From: CBFFRJ01 sp051486985
Lineage (GTDB): Bacteria; Pseudomonadota; Gammaproteobacteria; Enterobacterales; Enterobacteriaceae
Length of the DNA: 64,000 nucleotides
Direction of reading: 5' to 3'
Assembly: GCF_051486985.1 (NCBI RefSeq)
Contig: NZ_JAHVDV010000019.1
Location: 37,166-101,165 of the forward strand
Below the pieces are notes generated by a model. The model was not told where the DNA came from. It ran no database searches and saw nothing but the letters and a program-made list of their open reading frames with translations. Below, in pieces: positions 39,837 through 48,293 of the stretch (positions are counted from its first letter, which is position 1; each line of letters begins with the position of its first letter). The position numbers and the translations under genes are program-made.

Positions 39837-42563
39837 ATGGCGTTTATGCCCCCCCAAGGTCACCTCCCTGAAGAGAACGTAAACGACACCCCCTTTCGCT
39901 TTGCGCATAAACTGCCGCTGATCCTGACCAAGCTGACACCGCCCCGCACGCCGGGGGCGTTATTACAGCGGGATCGCTTACTGGCGCAGCTCAAAAAGGG
40001 TTCGGCTGCCACCCTGACGCTGGTCTGCGCTGGCGCAGGCTTTGGCAAAACGACGCTGCTGGCCCAGTGGTATCGCACCCGTCAGGCCCAGGGAGACGCC
40101 CTGGCCTGGCTCAGTCTGGAAGAGGACGACAACGATCCCGCCCTCTTTATGCGTTACTTACTTCGCGCGCTGCGTCCGCTTTACGCGGGGCTGGATACCC
40201 TCTCTGCCCGCCCAGAAGGTGATGAACCGGCCAGGGACAGTGCGCCCGGTCTGGCGGAGCTGACCAATGCCCTCCATGCCTGCCCACATCCGCTGTACCT
40301 GATCCTTGATGACTTTCACTGCATCCACGATCCCCATATTCATGAAGGCATACGCTGGCTGTTACACCACGCGCCAGCCTGCCTTCATTTGATTATGGGT
40401 AGTCGCACCCGGCTGCCATTCAGCCTGAGCCGCCTTCGGTTACAGGAACAGTACGTTGAGATAGATGACCAGGCGTTACGTTTTACCCTCACCGAGGCAC
40501 AGCGCTACTTCGCCCCCTCGTTGACGACACAGGATATTCCTCAGCTGCATGTTCTTACCGAAGGCTGGGTGGCGGGCATGAAAATGGCTACTCTCGCGCC
40601 GCAGACTGGCGCCCGTCCACACCCGCTGACCGGAGAACTTCGTGCTGGCTCCCGCTTCATAGAGCGCTATCTGGATGAGGTGATTTTCTCGCCGCTTCCG
40701 CAGGCAGTGGTTGAGTTTCTGATGCTTACCTCAGTGCTGAACCGTCTGCACCCGGAATTATGTGACACTGTCACTAAATCAACGAACGGTGCGGCCATGC
40801 TGCACTGGATTGAACAGCATAATTTGTTTCTCAGCGCCCTGGATGAGAGCGGCCTCTGGTTTCGCTATCACCCTCTGATGCGTGACGCACTGCGAAAACG
40901 GCTACAACAACAAGGGAATGTGGATATTGGTCAGCTACACGAGCGGGCGGGAAACTGGTTTGCTGCTCAGCAGTTATGGGCGGAAGCCATACGTCACGCC
41001 CTGGCGGCCGGAAAATTGACCCTCCGCCATGCTGAAGCCGGCGCGCAGTCTCTTGCTGAAGAGGGTGACATTGACAGCCTGGTGCGCTGGACCCGTCATT
41101 TTCCCGCCACGCCCGATCCCTCCCGCGTTGAACTTCAGCTCAATCTGGCCTGGGCGCTGGCGCACCATTTTCATTTTGCCGATGCCCGTCAGTTGCTGGA
41201 TGCCATTGATTCGCTGACCGCTGAACAACCAGAGGCGCCTGGTCACTCAACACGCATAAAGCAGCGTGTGGTGCGCGCTATCTGTGAAGCCTTTGCTGAT
41301 AACATCACCGGCAGTATTGCACTTGTGGAGCCCCTACTGTCAGAGGTGCCCTGTGGCGATGTGTGGGTTGACGGGCTTGTCTGTAATATTCTCGCTTACT
41401 GCCATCTGGCGCTGGGACAGCCTCAGCGCGCCCTCGATGTTCAGCAACGTTTTCCCGTCGGACTGCAAAAAAATCGTAACCTGTTTATTGAGGTCTACCG
41501 GGCATTTGTGCTGTCGCTCGCCTGGTTCCGTCAGGGGAATCTGAATGAAGCTGAGCGTCAGGCTACACAGGCGCTGCAGCAGGCTGAACAGCAGACTGGC
41601 CCGCACTCAAGCAGCGGAGCGACGCTGGTCCCGGTGCTGGCCGCCATTGCGCTGGAGCGAGGCGACGGGCAGTACGCCCATTCGCTTCTGACACCGCGCC
41701 TGGAGATGATTGATGAGGTTTGCCCTGCCGATGGCGTTACACTCTGTTACCTGACGCTGGCACGCTGGGAACGCCTGAACGGACGCGATGATAAAGCGCA
41801 GCAGTTACTCCGCCATGCCGAACGACTGGCACTGCAACGTGGCTGGTGGCGCGCACGGCTGGCGCTGATTGCCGGTAGCGTGACGTTGTCACCTGTCCCT
41901 GGCGATATCCTGCGGGTGAAACAGACTATGGGGGAACTATCATCTCTCGCTCGCGATAAGCAAAATCGTGTTGCAGACTGGTGTCGCGCTGTGACACAAA
42001 GCCATCTGCTGCTGCTCGATAACGCCCCGCTCTGCGCCGCCGCCACGCTTGAACCCCTGGTTGCGGAGCAGGAGGCCTGCACAGAATGGCACTTCGCGCT
42101 GCGCACGCGCTTACTACAGGCGGTCGCGCTCTGGCGCGCGGGTGAGGTCGAACGTGCCGCGCTGACCTGTCAACCGGCGCTTTTAAAGATCAAGGAACAT
42201 CAAATGTTGCAGTGCCTGCGTGATGCCGGGCCGGATCTGCTTGCCCTGCTTGTCCGGATGCGTGAGAGCAGGCGTTTTTCAACCCTGGTGGCGGAGCTTG
42301 AGACGCTGCCGGGGAGTCCGGTGACTCCTGAAACCGGCGCGCCACGGCTCACGGAGCGCGAGCAGCAGACGCTACGTTTGATCGCGAATGGCGACTCCAA
42401 TAAAGCTATCGCCCGCACTCTCGGCATTTCAGTAGAAACAGTGAAGTGGCATCTCAAGCAGCTCTACGAAAAACTCGGCGTGAGCGGGCGCATCCAGGCA
42501 GTGAATCAGGCGAGGAAGTTAAAAATGTTGACCGCGCCTGATGAGGTCAGTCATGCCGGATGA
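39837..42563 (+). CDS. MalT/AcoK-type large ATP-binding LuxR regulator
   Basis: The 908-aa protein has the LAL layout: a STAND NTPase with Walker A CAGAGFGKTT at about residues 64-73, Walker-B-like LYLILDDFHCIHD, long helical repeats from about 400 to 820, and a LuxR helix-turn-helix at the C-terminus (TEREQQTLRLIANGDSNKAI, VETVKWHLKQLYEKLGV). AcoK of Klebsiella, which controls acetoin catabolism, has this size and build. Its divergent neighbour is an acetoin reductase, supporting a related role. The inducer is not known. Start ATG at 39837, nine bases after GAGGT. Confidence 0.85.
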   Translation: MAFMPPQGHLPEENVNDTPFRFAHKLPLILTKLTPPRTPGALLQRDRLLAQLKKGSAATLTLVCAGAGFGKTTLLAQWYRTRQAQGDALAWLSLEEDDNDPALFMRYLLRALRPLYAGLDTLSARPEGDEPARDSAPGLAELTNALHACPHPLYLILDDFHCIHDPHIHEGIRWLLHHAPACLHLIMGSRTRLPFSLSRLRLQEQYVEIDDQALRFTLTEAQRYFAPSLTTQDIPQLHVLTEGWVAGMKMATLAPQTGARPHPLTGELRAGSRFIERYLDEVIFSPLPQAVVEFLMLTSVLNRLHPELCDTVTKSTNGAAMLHWIEQHNLFLSALDESGLWFRYHPLMRDALRKRLQQQGNVDIGQLHERAGNWFAAQQLWAEAIRHALAAGKLTLRHAEAGAQSLAEEGDIDSLVRWTRHFPATPDPSRVELQLNLAWALAHHFHFADARQLLDAIDSLTAEQPEAPGHSTRIKQRVVRAICEAFADNITGSIALVEPLLSEVPCGDVWVDGLVCNILAYCHLALGQPQRALDVQQRFPVGLQKNRNLFIEVYRAFVLSLAWFRQGNLNEAERQATQALQQAEQQTGPHSSSGATLVPVLAAIALERGDGQYAHSLLTPRLEMIDEVCPADGVTLCYLTLARWERLNGRDDKAQQLLRHAERLALQRGWWRARLALIAGSVTLSPVPGDILRVKQTMGELSSLARDKQNRVADWCRAVTQSHLLLLDNAPLCAAATLEPLVAEQEACTEWHFALRTRLLQAVALWRAGEVERAALTCQPALLKIKEHQMLQCLRDAGPDLLALLVRMRESRRFSTLVAELETLPGSPVTPETGAPRLTEREQQTLRLIANGDSNKAIARTLGISVETVKWHLKQLYEKLGVSGRIQAVNQARKLKMLTAPDEVSHAG

Positions 42564-42651
42564 CGCCTCTCAACCCTCGCTTTTTTGATACAGGCCGCCG
42601 GTTACCGGCTGTTCACTGCACTGACCCGCAGGTTGAAAGTAGCGGTCGCAC

Positions 42652-43335
42652 TCACCTTTGCATAAGGTGCTCATCCAGCAGCGCCTTCAGTTCACCATCC
42701 TGCTGCCACCGGGCAAGGAGTGAAATAAGCGAGGCAAAATAGCGCGAGTCATTTTTCGCCACACATATCGCCTGCCGGATACCGGTGAAATCGTCCGGCA
42801 GCACCCGAAAATCGGGGTTTTCCCGCGCGGTTTTTTCCAGCGGCTGACGGATGCCTGCCGCCATCTCACCCGCGCCGTCGAGAAAGGCATCAATTGCCGT
42901 CCGGGAGGAGGCATGTCGTATGAGAGTGGCAGCATGAATTTCACGGGTCAGCCACAGGTCATAGGCCGCATTCTTGCCCACATTGATGACCACACCGGGT
43001 TTATCCATCTCGGCCACGCTTTGCCAGTTACTGTTCTGCCTGACCAGTAGCGTGCCCTGAATGGTGATATAGGGGGAGGTAAAGCGCAACACGGCTTCGC
43101 GCTTCGGATCAACAGCCAGGAAAGCAATATCCCAGACCCCCTTTCCCGCATCCTCGACCACCTCTCCTGCGGCAGGATAGGTCACAAATTCTGGCTTACG
43201 CCTAAGGCTTGCGGCGATTCTGTTGGCCAGTGCAACGGTGATGCCACCAGGTTGTCCGTGTTCATTAACGTTTGCGAGTACGCCATTACCGAGATTAATG
43301 GCAAAGCGTAAAGGTGCGGCTGCAATATCTGTCAT
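42652..43335 (-). CDS. Family-3-type periplasmic-binding-fold protein without signal peptide
   Basis: The 227-aa product has the fold of amino-acid-binding ABC proteins: LRFAINLGNGVLANVNEHGQ, GGITVALANRIAASL, WDIAFLAVDPKREAVLRFTS and GVVINVGKNAAYDLWLTREI. No hydrophobic signal sequence precedes it, the frame starts MTDIAAAPLRFA, and no permease or ATPase genes adjoin. It may be a cytoplasmic ligand sensor, or a binding protein that has lost its export signal. The start has only a weak AAGG site. Confidence 0.7.
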   Translation of the reverse strand: MTDIAAAPLRFAINLGNGVLANVNEHGQPGGITVALANRIAASLRRKPEFVTYPAAGEVVEDAGKGVWDIAFLAVDPKREAVLRFTSPYITIQGTLLVRQNSNWQSVAEMDKPGVVINVGKNAAYDLWLTREIHAATLIRHASSRTAIDAFLDGAGEMAAGIRQPLEKTARENPDFRVLPDDFTGIRQAICVAKNDSRYFASLISLLARWQQDGELKALLDEHLMQR

Positions 43336-43399
43336 CGGGATAGCCTTACGACGTGAAGGATAAAATTATCCTTACTGAGGATAGCAGCATGCAGGCACC

Positions 43400-44626
43400 T
43401 TAACTCTCCAGGCGCTGGCGATGACGCAGACCGGGGAACCATTTCATCCACAGTGCGACCACGATAAGCGTGCCAATACCGCCAATGGCGGCGGCGGGTA
43501 CGGCCCCCAGCCAGGCGGCGAGCATTCCGGACTCAAACTCGCCCAGTTGGTTTGAGGTATTGATAAAGATAGCGTTCACCGCATTAACACGCCCGCGCAT
43601 CTCGTCCGGGGTATCGAGCTGCACCAGGGAGCCACGGATAACCATACTCACCATGTCACAGCCTCCCAGCGCAAAGAGTGCCAACAACGAGAGCCACATC
43701 CAGCTTGAGAGGGCAAAAACAAGGGTTGCCACGCCAAAGCCCGCCACGCTCATGAACATAATGATCCCCACGTTGCGTCTGAGCGCCCGGTGACTCAGCC
43801 AGAAACCAACCAGGAGCGCGCCAACTGCCGGGGCACTGCGCAGCAGTCCCAGTCCGAAGGGCCCGGTATGCAGCACGTCATGGGCAAATATCGGCAGCAA
43901 CGCGGTGGCACCGCCAAGCAGTACGGCAAAGAGATCCAGCGAAATCACCCCGAGCACGTCCGGGCGTTTACGAATAAAATCAACGCCTGCAAACAGTGAG
44001 GTCAGGGTTGGCGGCGTGCGCGGCGGCAGCTTCTGTTCATAGCGCAGGGTCAGTACCAGCAGCAGTGAGACCAGATATAAGCCAGCGGTGACGGTGTACA
44101 CCACATCCGCACCGGCGGCGTAAAGAAAGCCGCCCAGCGCCGGGCCAACAATCTGTGCGGCCTGGCCTGAAACGGCATTCGCTGCCGTCGCACGCGGTAA
44201 AATCGAAGCAGGCACCAGCGCGGGCAGCATGGAGATCATCGCCGGAGACTCGATGGTCCTGGCGCAGGAGATAATAAAGATAAGCAGTAATATTACCCCG
44301 ACGCTGGCATCCCCCTGCCAGGTAAGCCATGCCAGAAACGCGATGGCGATCCATTCACACACCTGCCCGCACATTACGACCCGGCGGCGGTCAAACTGGT
44401 CGGCAATGTGCCCGGCGGGGAGTGCCAGCATGAACGAGGGCAGGAACTGCACCAGGCCTATCATCCCCAGCCAGAAAGCGCTATGGGTCTGGGAGTAAAT
44501 TTGCCAGCCCACGATTATCGAGAGCATCTGAAAGCCAAAGCTTGAACTGGTACGTGCCAGCCAGAACGCCACAAACGAACGATGTTGCAACAAACTGCCG
44601 TCACGTGCTGATAAAACCGGAGCCAT
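43400..44626 (-). CDS. MFS exporter, EntS-like
   Basis: The 408-aa product has about twelve membrane helices and the MFS loop LPAGHIADQFDRRRVVMCGQ. The layout (FWLARTSSSFGFQMLSIIVG, DTPDEMRGRVNAVNAIFIN) is that of the EntS/DUF894 group, which includes the enterobactin exporter. The substrate here is unknown. I used the ATG at 44626 (MAPVLSARDG, preceded by GGGACAGG); a longer frame from 44764 would overlap the emrB-like gene. Confidence 0.8.
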   Translation of the reverse strand: MAPVLSARDGSLLQHRSFVAFWLARTSSSFGFQMLSIIVGWQIYSQTHSAFWLGMIGLVQFLPSFMLALPAGHIADQFDRRRVVMCGQVCEWIAIAFLAWLTWQGDASVGVILLLIFIISCARTIESPAMISMLPALVPASILPRATAANAVSGQAAQIVGPALGGFLYAAGADVVYTVTAGLYLVSLLLVLTLRYEQKLPPRTPPTLTSLFAGVDFIRKRPDVLGVISLDLFAVLLGGATALLPIFAHDVLHTGPFGLGLLRSAPAVGALLVGFWLSHRALRRNVGIIMFMSVAGFGVATLVFALSSWMWLSLLALFALGGCDMVSMVIRGSLVQLDTPDEMRGRVNAVNAIFINTSNQLGEFESGMLAAWLGAVPAAAIGGIGTLIVVALWMKWFPGLRHRQRLES

Positions 44627-44644
44627 AAACCTGTCCCATTCATG

Positions 44645-44674
44645 TAAAAAACGGCCCGGGCTTGTCGTGCCCGG
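44645..44674 (-). terminator. Terminator after the emrAB-like operon
   Basis: On the minus strand the stem CCGGGC / GCCCGG with a seven-base loop is followed by GCCG and six T. It lies 29 bases after the emrB-like stop and before the MFS start. Confidence 0.6.
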
Positions 44675-44702
44675 TGCCGGTGCAAAGTCCTTTAACCAAC
44701 CT

Positions 44703-46241
44703 TTAATGTGCCGCGGAGGGGGCGCCTCCCGGCGGTCCTGAGTGGACAAACGGCGGTTTCGCAAACCAGATAATCACCACCAGCGCCATAAAACCCCAGC
44801 CCAGCAGCCAGAAATAGTCGATGGTGGACATCATATAAGCCTGTTGCTCGATAGTTTTATCCACTGCCGCCAGATGTTGCTGCGTCACACCTCCCATCCT
44901 GTTCAGATAATCCACGGCGGGCGGATGATACACCGACACGCTCTCGGTCAGATTCGCATGATGATAAATTTCGCGCCTCGACCACAGCCAGGTCGTCAGC
45001 GATGAGGCAAACGAGCCGCCCAGCACGCGGAAGAAGGTCGCAAGCCCGGAGCCCTCGGCTACTTCATTCCCGTGCAGATTCGACAGAACGATGGTGGTTA
45101 TCGGCATAAAGAACAGCGCCACACCAATGCCCATAAACATCTGCACTTCGGCGATGGTGCGAAAATCAACGCTGGTATTGAACTGTGCACGGAGCAGGCA
45201 GGACGCCCCCATCGTAAGGAACGAGAGCGAGGCCAGAATACGCAGATCCACCCGAGTGGCATAGCGCCCCACAATGGGCGTAAGTAACAGCGGTAAAAAG
45301 CCCATCGGTGCCGCCGCAAGCCCGGCCCAGATAGCGGTATAACCCATCTGGGTTTGCAGCCACTGCGGCAGAATGATGTTAATGGCAAAGAACGCCGCAT
45401 AGCCAAGCATCAGCGTGGTGGTGCCAATAGCAAAGTTACGATCTTTAAACAGTCGCAGATTCACAATCGGATGGCGCTCGCCCAGTTCCCATATCACAAA
45501 GGAGACCAGTGCAATGGCTGATATTACCGACATCACAATGATTTCCGTTGAAGAGAACCAGTCCAGATCGTTGCCTTTGTCGAGTACCACCTGCAACAGC
45601 CCCACCCCGAGCACCAGCAGTGCAATGCCGATGTAATCGACAGGCGCGCTGACGGTAGTCTCTTCACGCCCGCGCAACTGCGTCCAGACCACGATGGCCG
45701 CAAAGATCCCAATTGGCACGTTGATATAGAAGATCCACGGCCAGGAGTAATTATCGGTTATCCAGCCGCCGGTGATCGGCCCGACAATCGGTGCCACCAC
45801 CGTTACCATCGACAGTAGCGCCAGCGCCATACTGCGTTTGGTGGTCGGGAAAATCACCAGCAGTAACGTCTGGCACATGGGGAACATGGGTCCGGCAAAA
45901 AAGCCCTGCAACGCACGGAAGATAATCAGTTCGGTCATGCTGTGGGCAAAGCCGCACAGGAACGAGGTCAGGGTGAATAGCGAGACCGATCCGATAAACA
46001 GCTTCAGTTGTCCGAAGCGCCGGGTAAACCACCCGGTCAGCGGCAGGGCAATGGCATTACAGACCGCAAATGAGGTGATAACCCAGGTGCCCTGATCCGA
46101 ACTCACGCCGAGGTTTCCGGCAATGGTCGGCAGGGCCACGTTGGCAATGGTGGTATCCAGCACCTGCATAAAGGTTGCCAGCGACAGCGCAACGGTGGCG
46201 AGCAACAGGCTGGGTGGCGTAAACGCTGCCTTATCTTGCAT
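44703..46241 (-). CDS. emrB: EmrB/QacA-type DHA2 multidrug exporter
   Basis: The 512-aa inner-membrane protein has fourteen predicted helices. DHA2 motifs are FMQVLDTTIANVALPTIAGN (motif D1), GWFTRRFGQLKLF (motif A) and VTVVAPIVGPITGGWITDNY (motif C, antiporter). EmrB-type pumps work with an EmrA adaptor and TolC to expel hydrophobic drugs and uncouplers. The partner emrA-like gene ends ten bases upstream. It may be a paralogue (EmrY-like) rather than the main emrB. Confidence 0.85.
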   Translation of the reverse strand: MQDKAAFTPPSLLLATVALSLATFMQVLDTTIANVALPTIAGNLGVSSDQGTWVITSFAVCNAIALPLTGWFTRRFGQLKLFIGSVSLFTLTSFLCGFAHSMTELIIFRALQGFFAGPMFPMCQTLLLVIFPTTKRSMALALLSMVTVVAPIVGPITGGWITDNYSWPWIFYINVPIGIFAAIVVWTQLRGREETTVSAPVDYIGIALLVLGVGLLQVVLDKGNDLDWFSSTEIIVMSVISAIALVSFVIWELGERHPIVNLRLFKDRNFAIGTTTLMLGYAAFFAINIILPQWLQTQMGYTAIWAGLAAAPMGFLPLLLTPIVGRYATRVDLRILASLSFLTMGASCLLRAQFNTSVDFRTIAEVQMFMGIGVALFFMPITTIVLSNLHGNEVAEGSGLATFFRVLGGSFASSLTTWLWSRREIYHHANLTESVSVYHPPAVDYLNRMGGVTQQHLAAVDKTIEQQAYMMSTIDYFWLLGWGFMALVVIIWFAKPPFVHSGPPGGAPSAAH

Positions 46242-46251
46242 AACGCCTCAC

Positions 46252-47442
46252 TTAGCGGCTGCTCGTCGCAGCGGCCTGACGGTTGTCATGAAGAATTTTG
46301 GCCACCACCTGGTCGGCTTTATCCAGCGCATTCTGGTACACATCCGTCGTAAAGCGCGGTGCAGCAACGGTCTGTTGTGGCAGAAGGTGCCCGTCGGCGT
46401 CACGAATATCCACGCGCGCAAACATGGACAGCCCGACACGTAAAGGGTGTTTCTCCATGTCATGCGGGTCGAGGGTAATACGCACCGGCAGGCGTTGAAC
46501 GATTTTAATCCAGTTGCCGCTGGCATTTTGCGCCGGTAACAGCGAGAACGCGCTTCCGGTCCCGATACCTAAGCTTTCGATAGTGCCCTGATATTCTACT
46601 TTGTCGCCATACAGATCGGCGCTCAGGGTCACCTTCTGACCCAGACGCATCGCACTGAGCTGGCTCTCTTTAAAGTTGGCATCCACCCAGACCTGATCCA
46701 GTGGCACGACCGACATCAGCGTGGTGCCGGACTCCACCCGCATTCCCAGTTGCACCGCGCGCCTGGCGACATAACCACTAACGGGGGCCACAATAGTGCT
46801 GCGCGCATTATCGAGAAAGCGCTGGCGCAGGGTCGCTACCGCACTTTTGATCTCAGGGTGGCTGTCAATAACGGTGTCATCGACCATCGCCAGATTGGTG
46901 GTTAACGCCTGTCTGGCTGCCGCCAAATCACTTTGCGCGCTGGATACGGCGTCGCGATAGTGAGCCAGATCTTCGGCAGAGACGGCGCCTGCGGCAAAAA
47001 TTTTCTGCCGACGGGCGTAATCGCTTTGCGCAGTTTGTAGCGTGACCTGTTTTGCAGCCACCTGGGCGCGGTAGTTGTCTGCGGTGCTGTAAAGGCCACG
47101 GACCTGACGCACGGTACTGGCGAGATTGGCCTCCGCCTGCTGGAGGGCAATCTGCGTATCGCTGGGATCAAGCAGTACCAGTGGCTGACCTTTGGTAACG
47201 TAATCGCCCTCCTCCACCGCCACCTGGGTGACGGTGCCGGCGATTTGTGGCGTCAGGGTGACCAGGTTGGCATTGACGTAAGCGTCATCCGTTGTTTCGT
47301 AAAAGCGGGCGTAGAGCAGATACCAGGCCAGGCACCCCGCTGCTATCAGCACCACTATGATGAGTAAAATCAAAAAGTTGCGCTTGCGCTTGCCGGGCGC
47401 GCGTTCGGGTTGTGCTGAAGACGGTGCAGATGAAGTTTGCAT
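46252..47442 (-). CDS. emrA: EmrA-type membrane fusion protein
   Basis: The 396-aa adaptor has a short cytoplasmic tail, one membrane helix (NFLILLIIVVLIAAGCLAWY), a lipoyl half-motif (TPQIAGTVTQVAVEEGDYV), a helical hairpin (about residues 115-210), and the return lipoyl motif (IVAPVSGYVARRAVQLGMRV). It bridges the EmrB-like pump and an outer-membrane channel across the periplasm. It sits between the MarR-type regulator and emrB on one transcript. No outer-membrane channel gene is in the operon. Confidence 0.88.
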   Translation of the reverse strand: MQTSSAPSSAQPERAPGKRKRNFLILLIIVVLIAAGCLAWYLLYARFYETTDDAYVNANLVTLTPQIAGTVTQVAVEEGDYVTKGQPLVLLDPSDTQIALQQAEANLASTVRQVRGLYSTADNYRAQVAAKQVTLQTAQSDYARRQKIFAAGAVSAEDLAHYRDAVSSAQSDLAAARQALTTNLAMVDDTVIDSHPEIKSAVATLRQRFLDNARSTIVAPVSGYVARRAVQLGMRVESGTTLMSVVPLDQVWVDANFKESQLSAMRLGQKVTLSADLYGDKVEYQGTIESLGIGTGSAFSLLPAQNASGNWIKIVQRLPVRITLDPHDMEKHPLRVGLSMFARVDIRDADGHLLPQQTVAAPRFTTDVYQNALDKADQVVAKILHDNRQAAATSSR

Positions 47443-47469
47443 TCTAGTTAAACCTTTTTTCAGAACAGC

Positions 47470-47916
47470 TTAGCGATGGGGTTTCGTTGCCTCGTCCGGC
47501 AGCATTTTAATCAGAAGCTGTGCCAGCTGGCGTGATTCTTCAGGGGTCAGACGCGTGGTGAGCGAGCTCAGAATGGCGCTAAGCGCCTCATTCTGAAAAC
47601 GATCGCAGATAGTCTGGCCTTTATCGGTCAGCGCCAGGATCACCTGGCGTTTGTCTTCCGGATTCGGATTTCTCACGATCAGGGAGCGCTTTACCATGCG
47701 TTCCAGCATCCGGCTCATCGCCCCGGCATCCATCAGCAAATTTTTGCTGACTTCAAGGGGGCTGTTGAAGCCTTTGTAGATACTGATAAGCACCTTGAAC
47801 TGCGCTGCGGTGATGTCCGTGTCAGCAAAAAAATGGCTGATAAGCTGGTCCTTGAACTGGTTCGCCAGATGGATCAGCAGGCCGAGGTGAAGTTTTGGGT
47901 TAGCAGTGTCCGCCAT
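47470..47916 (-). CDS. MarR-family repressor of the emrAB-like operon
   Basis: The 148-aa winged-helix protein has the MarR core: ITAAQFKVLISIYKGF, LLMDAGAMSRMLERMVKRSL (recognition helix) and the wing IVRNPNPEDKRQVILALTDK. Such proteins repress efflux operons until a phenolic or other ligand binds. A perfect 12-bp-arm palindrome lies 13 bases upstream. It leads the operon, with emrA 27 bases downstream. Confidence 0.88.
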   Translation of the reverse strand: MADTANPKLHLGLLIHLANQFKDQLISHFFADTDITAAQFKVLISIYKGFNSPLEVSKNLLMDAGAMSRMLERMVKRSLIVRNPNPEDKRQVILALTDKGQTICDRFQNEALSAILSSLTTRLTPEESRQLAQLLIKMLPDEATKPHR

Positions 47917-47928
47917 GTCGTTTATGTT

Positions 47929-47974
47929 ATTTGCCTGGTCAATAATTACAATTGAAATTACTGACCAGGCAAAT
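47929..47974. promoter_or_regulatory. Long palindromic operator before the MarR-emrAB-like operon
   Basis: The 12-bp arms ATTTGCCTGGTC and GACCAGGCAAAT are perfect complements around 22 bases that contain AATTACAATTGAAATT, itself partly symmetric. The position just upstream of the repressor gene fits autoregulation by the MarR protein. The arm sequences make stable hairpins as well. Confidence 0.7.
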
Positions 47975-48293
47975 GTTTGTCAACGCAGTGTCAGCAAGAG
48001 AGCACAAAACTATACATTTTGCTCGCTTCTCCTCCGCCGTCGTCTTGTGTGCAGGGGTTGTTATCACCGCCAGTCGCGAAAAGAATGCTGCTCCGGGTGA
48101 GCCCAGCACTTCAACCCTGGCGGCACTGTCAATGATGGGGCGCTGATGACAGGCTTAACTGTCGGGCACCATTCAGCCCGAATGAAACGACTTACTTATA
48201 AGGCTTTAGCTATCAAATCCGTAGATTCATTCAAATATCTTTAAATATAAGCCGTGAGATATCGTAGCGTCATTAACAGCAAATGGAGCACGT

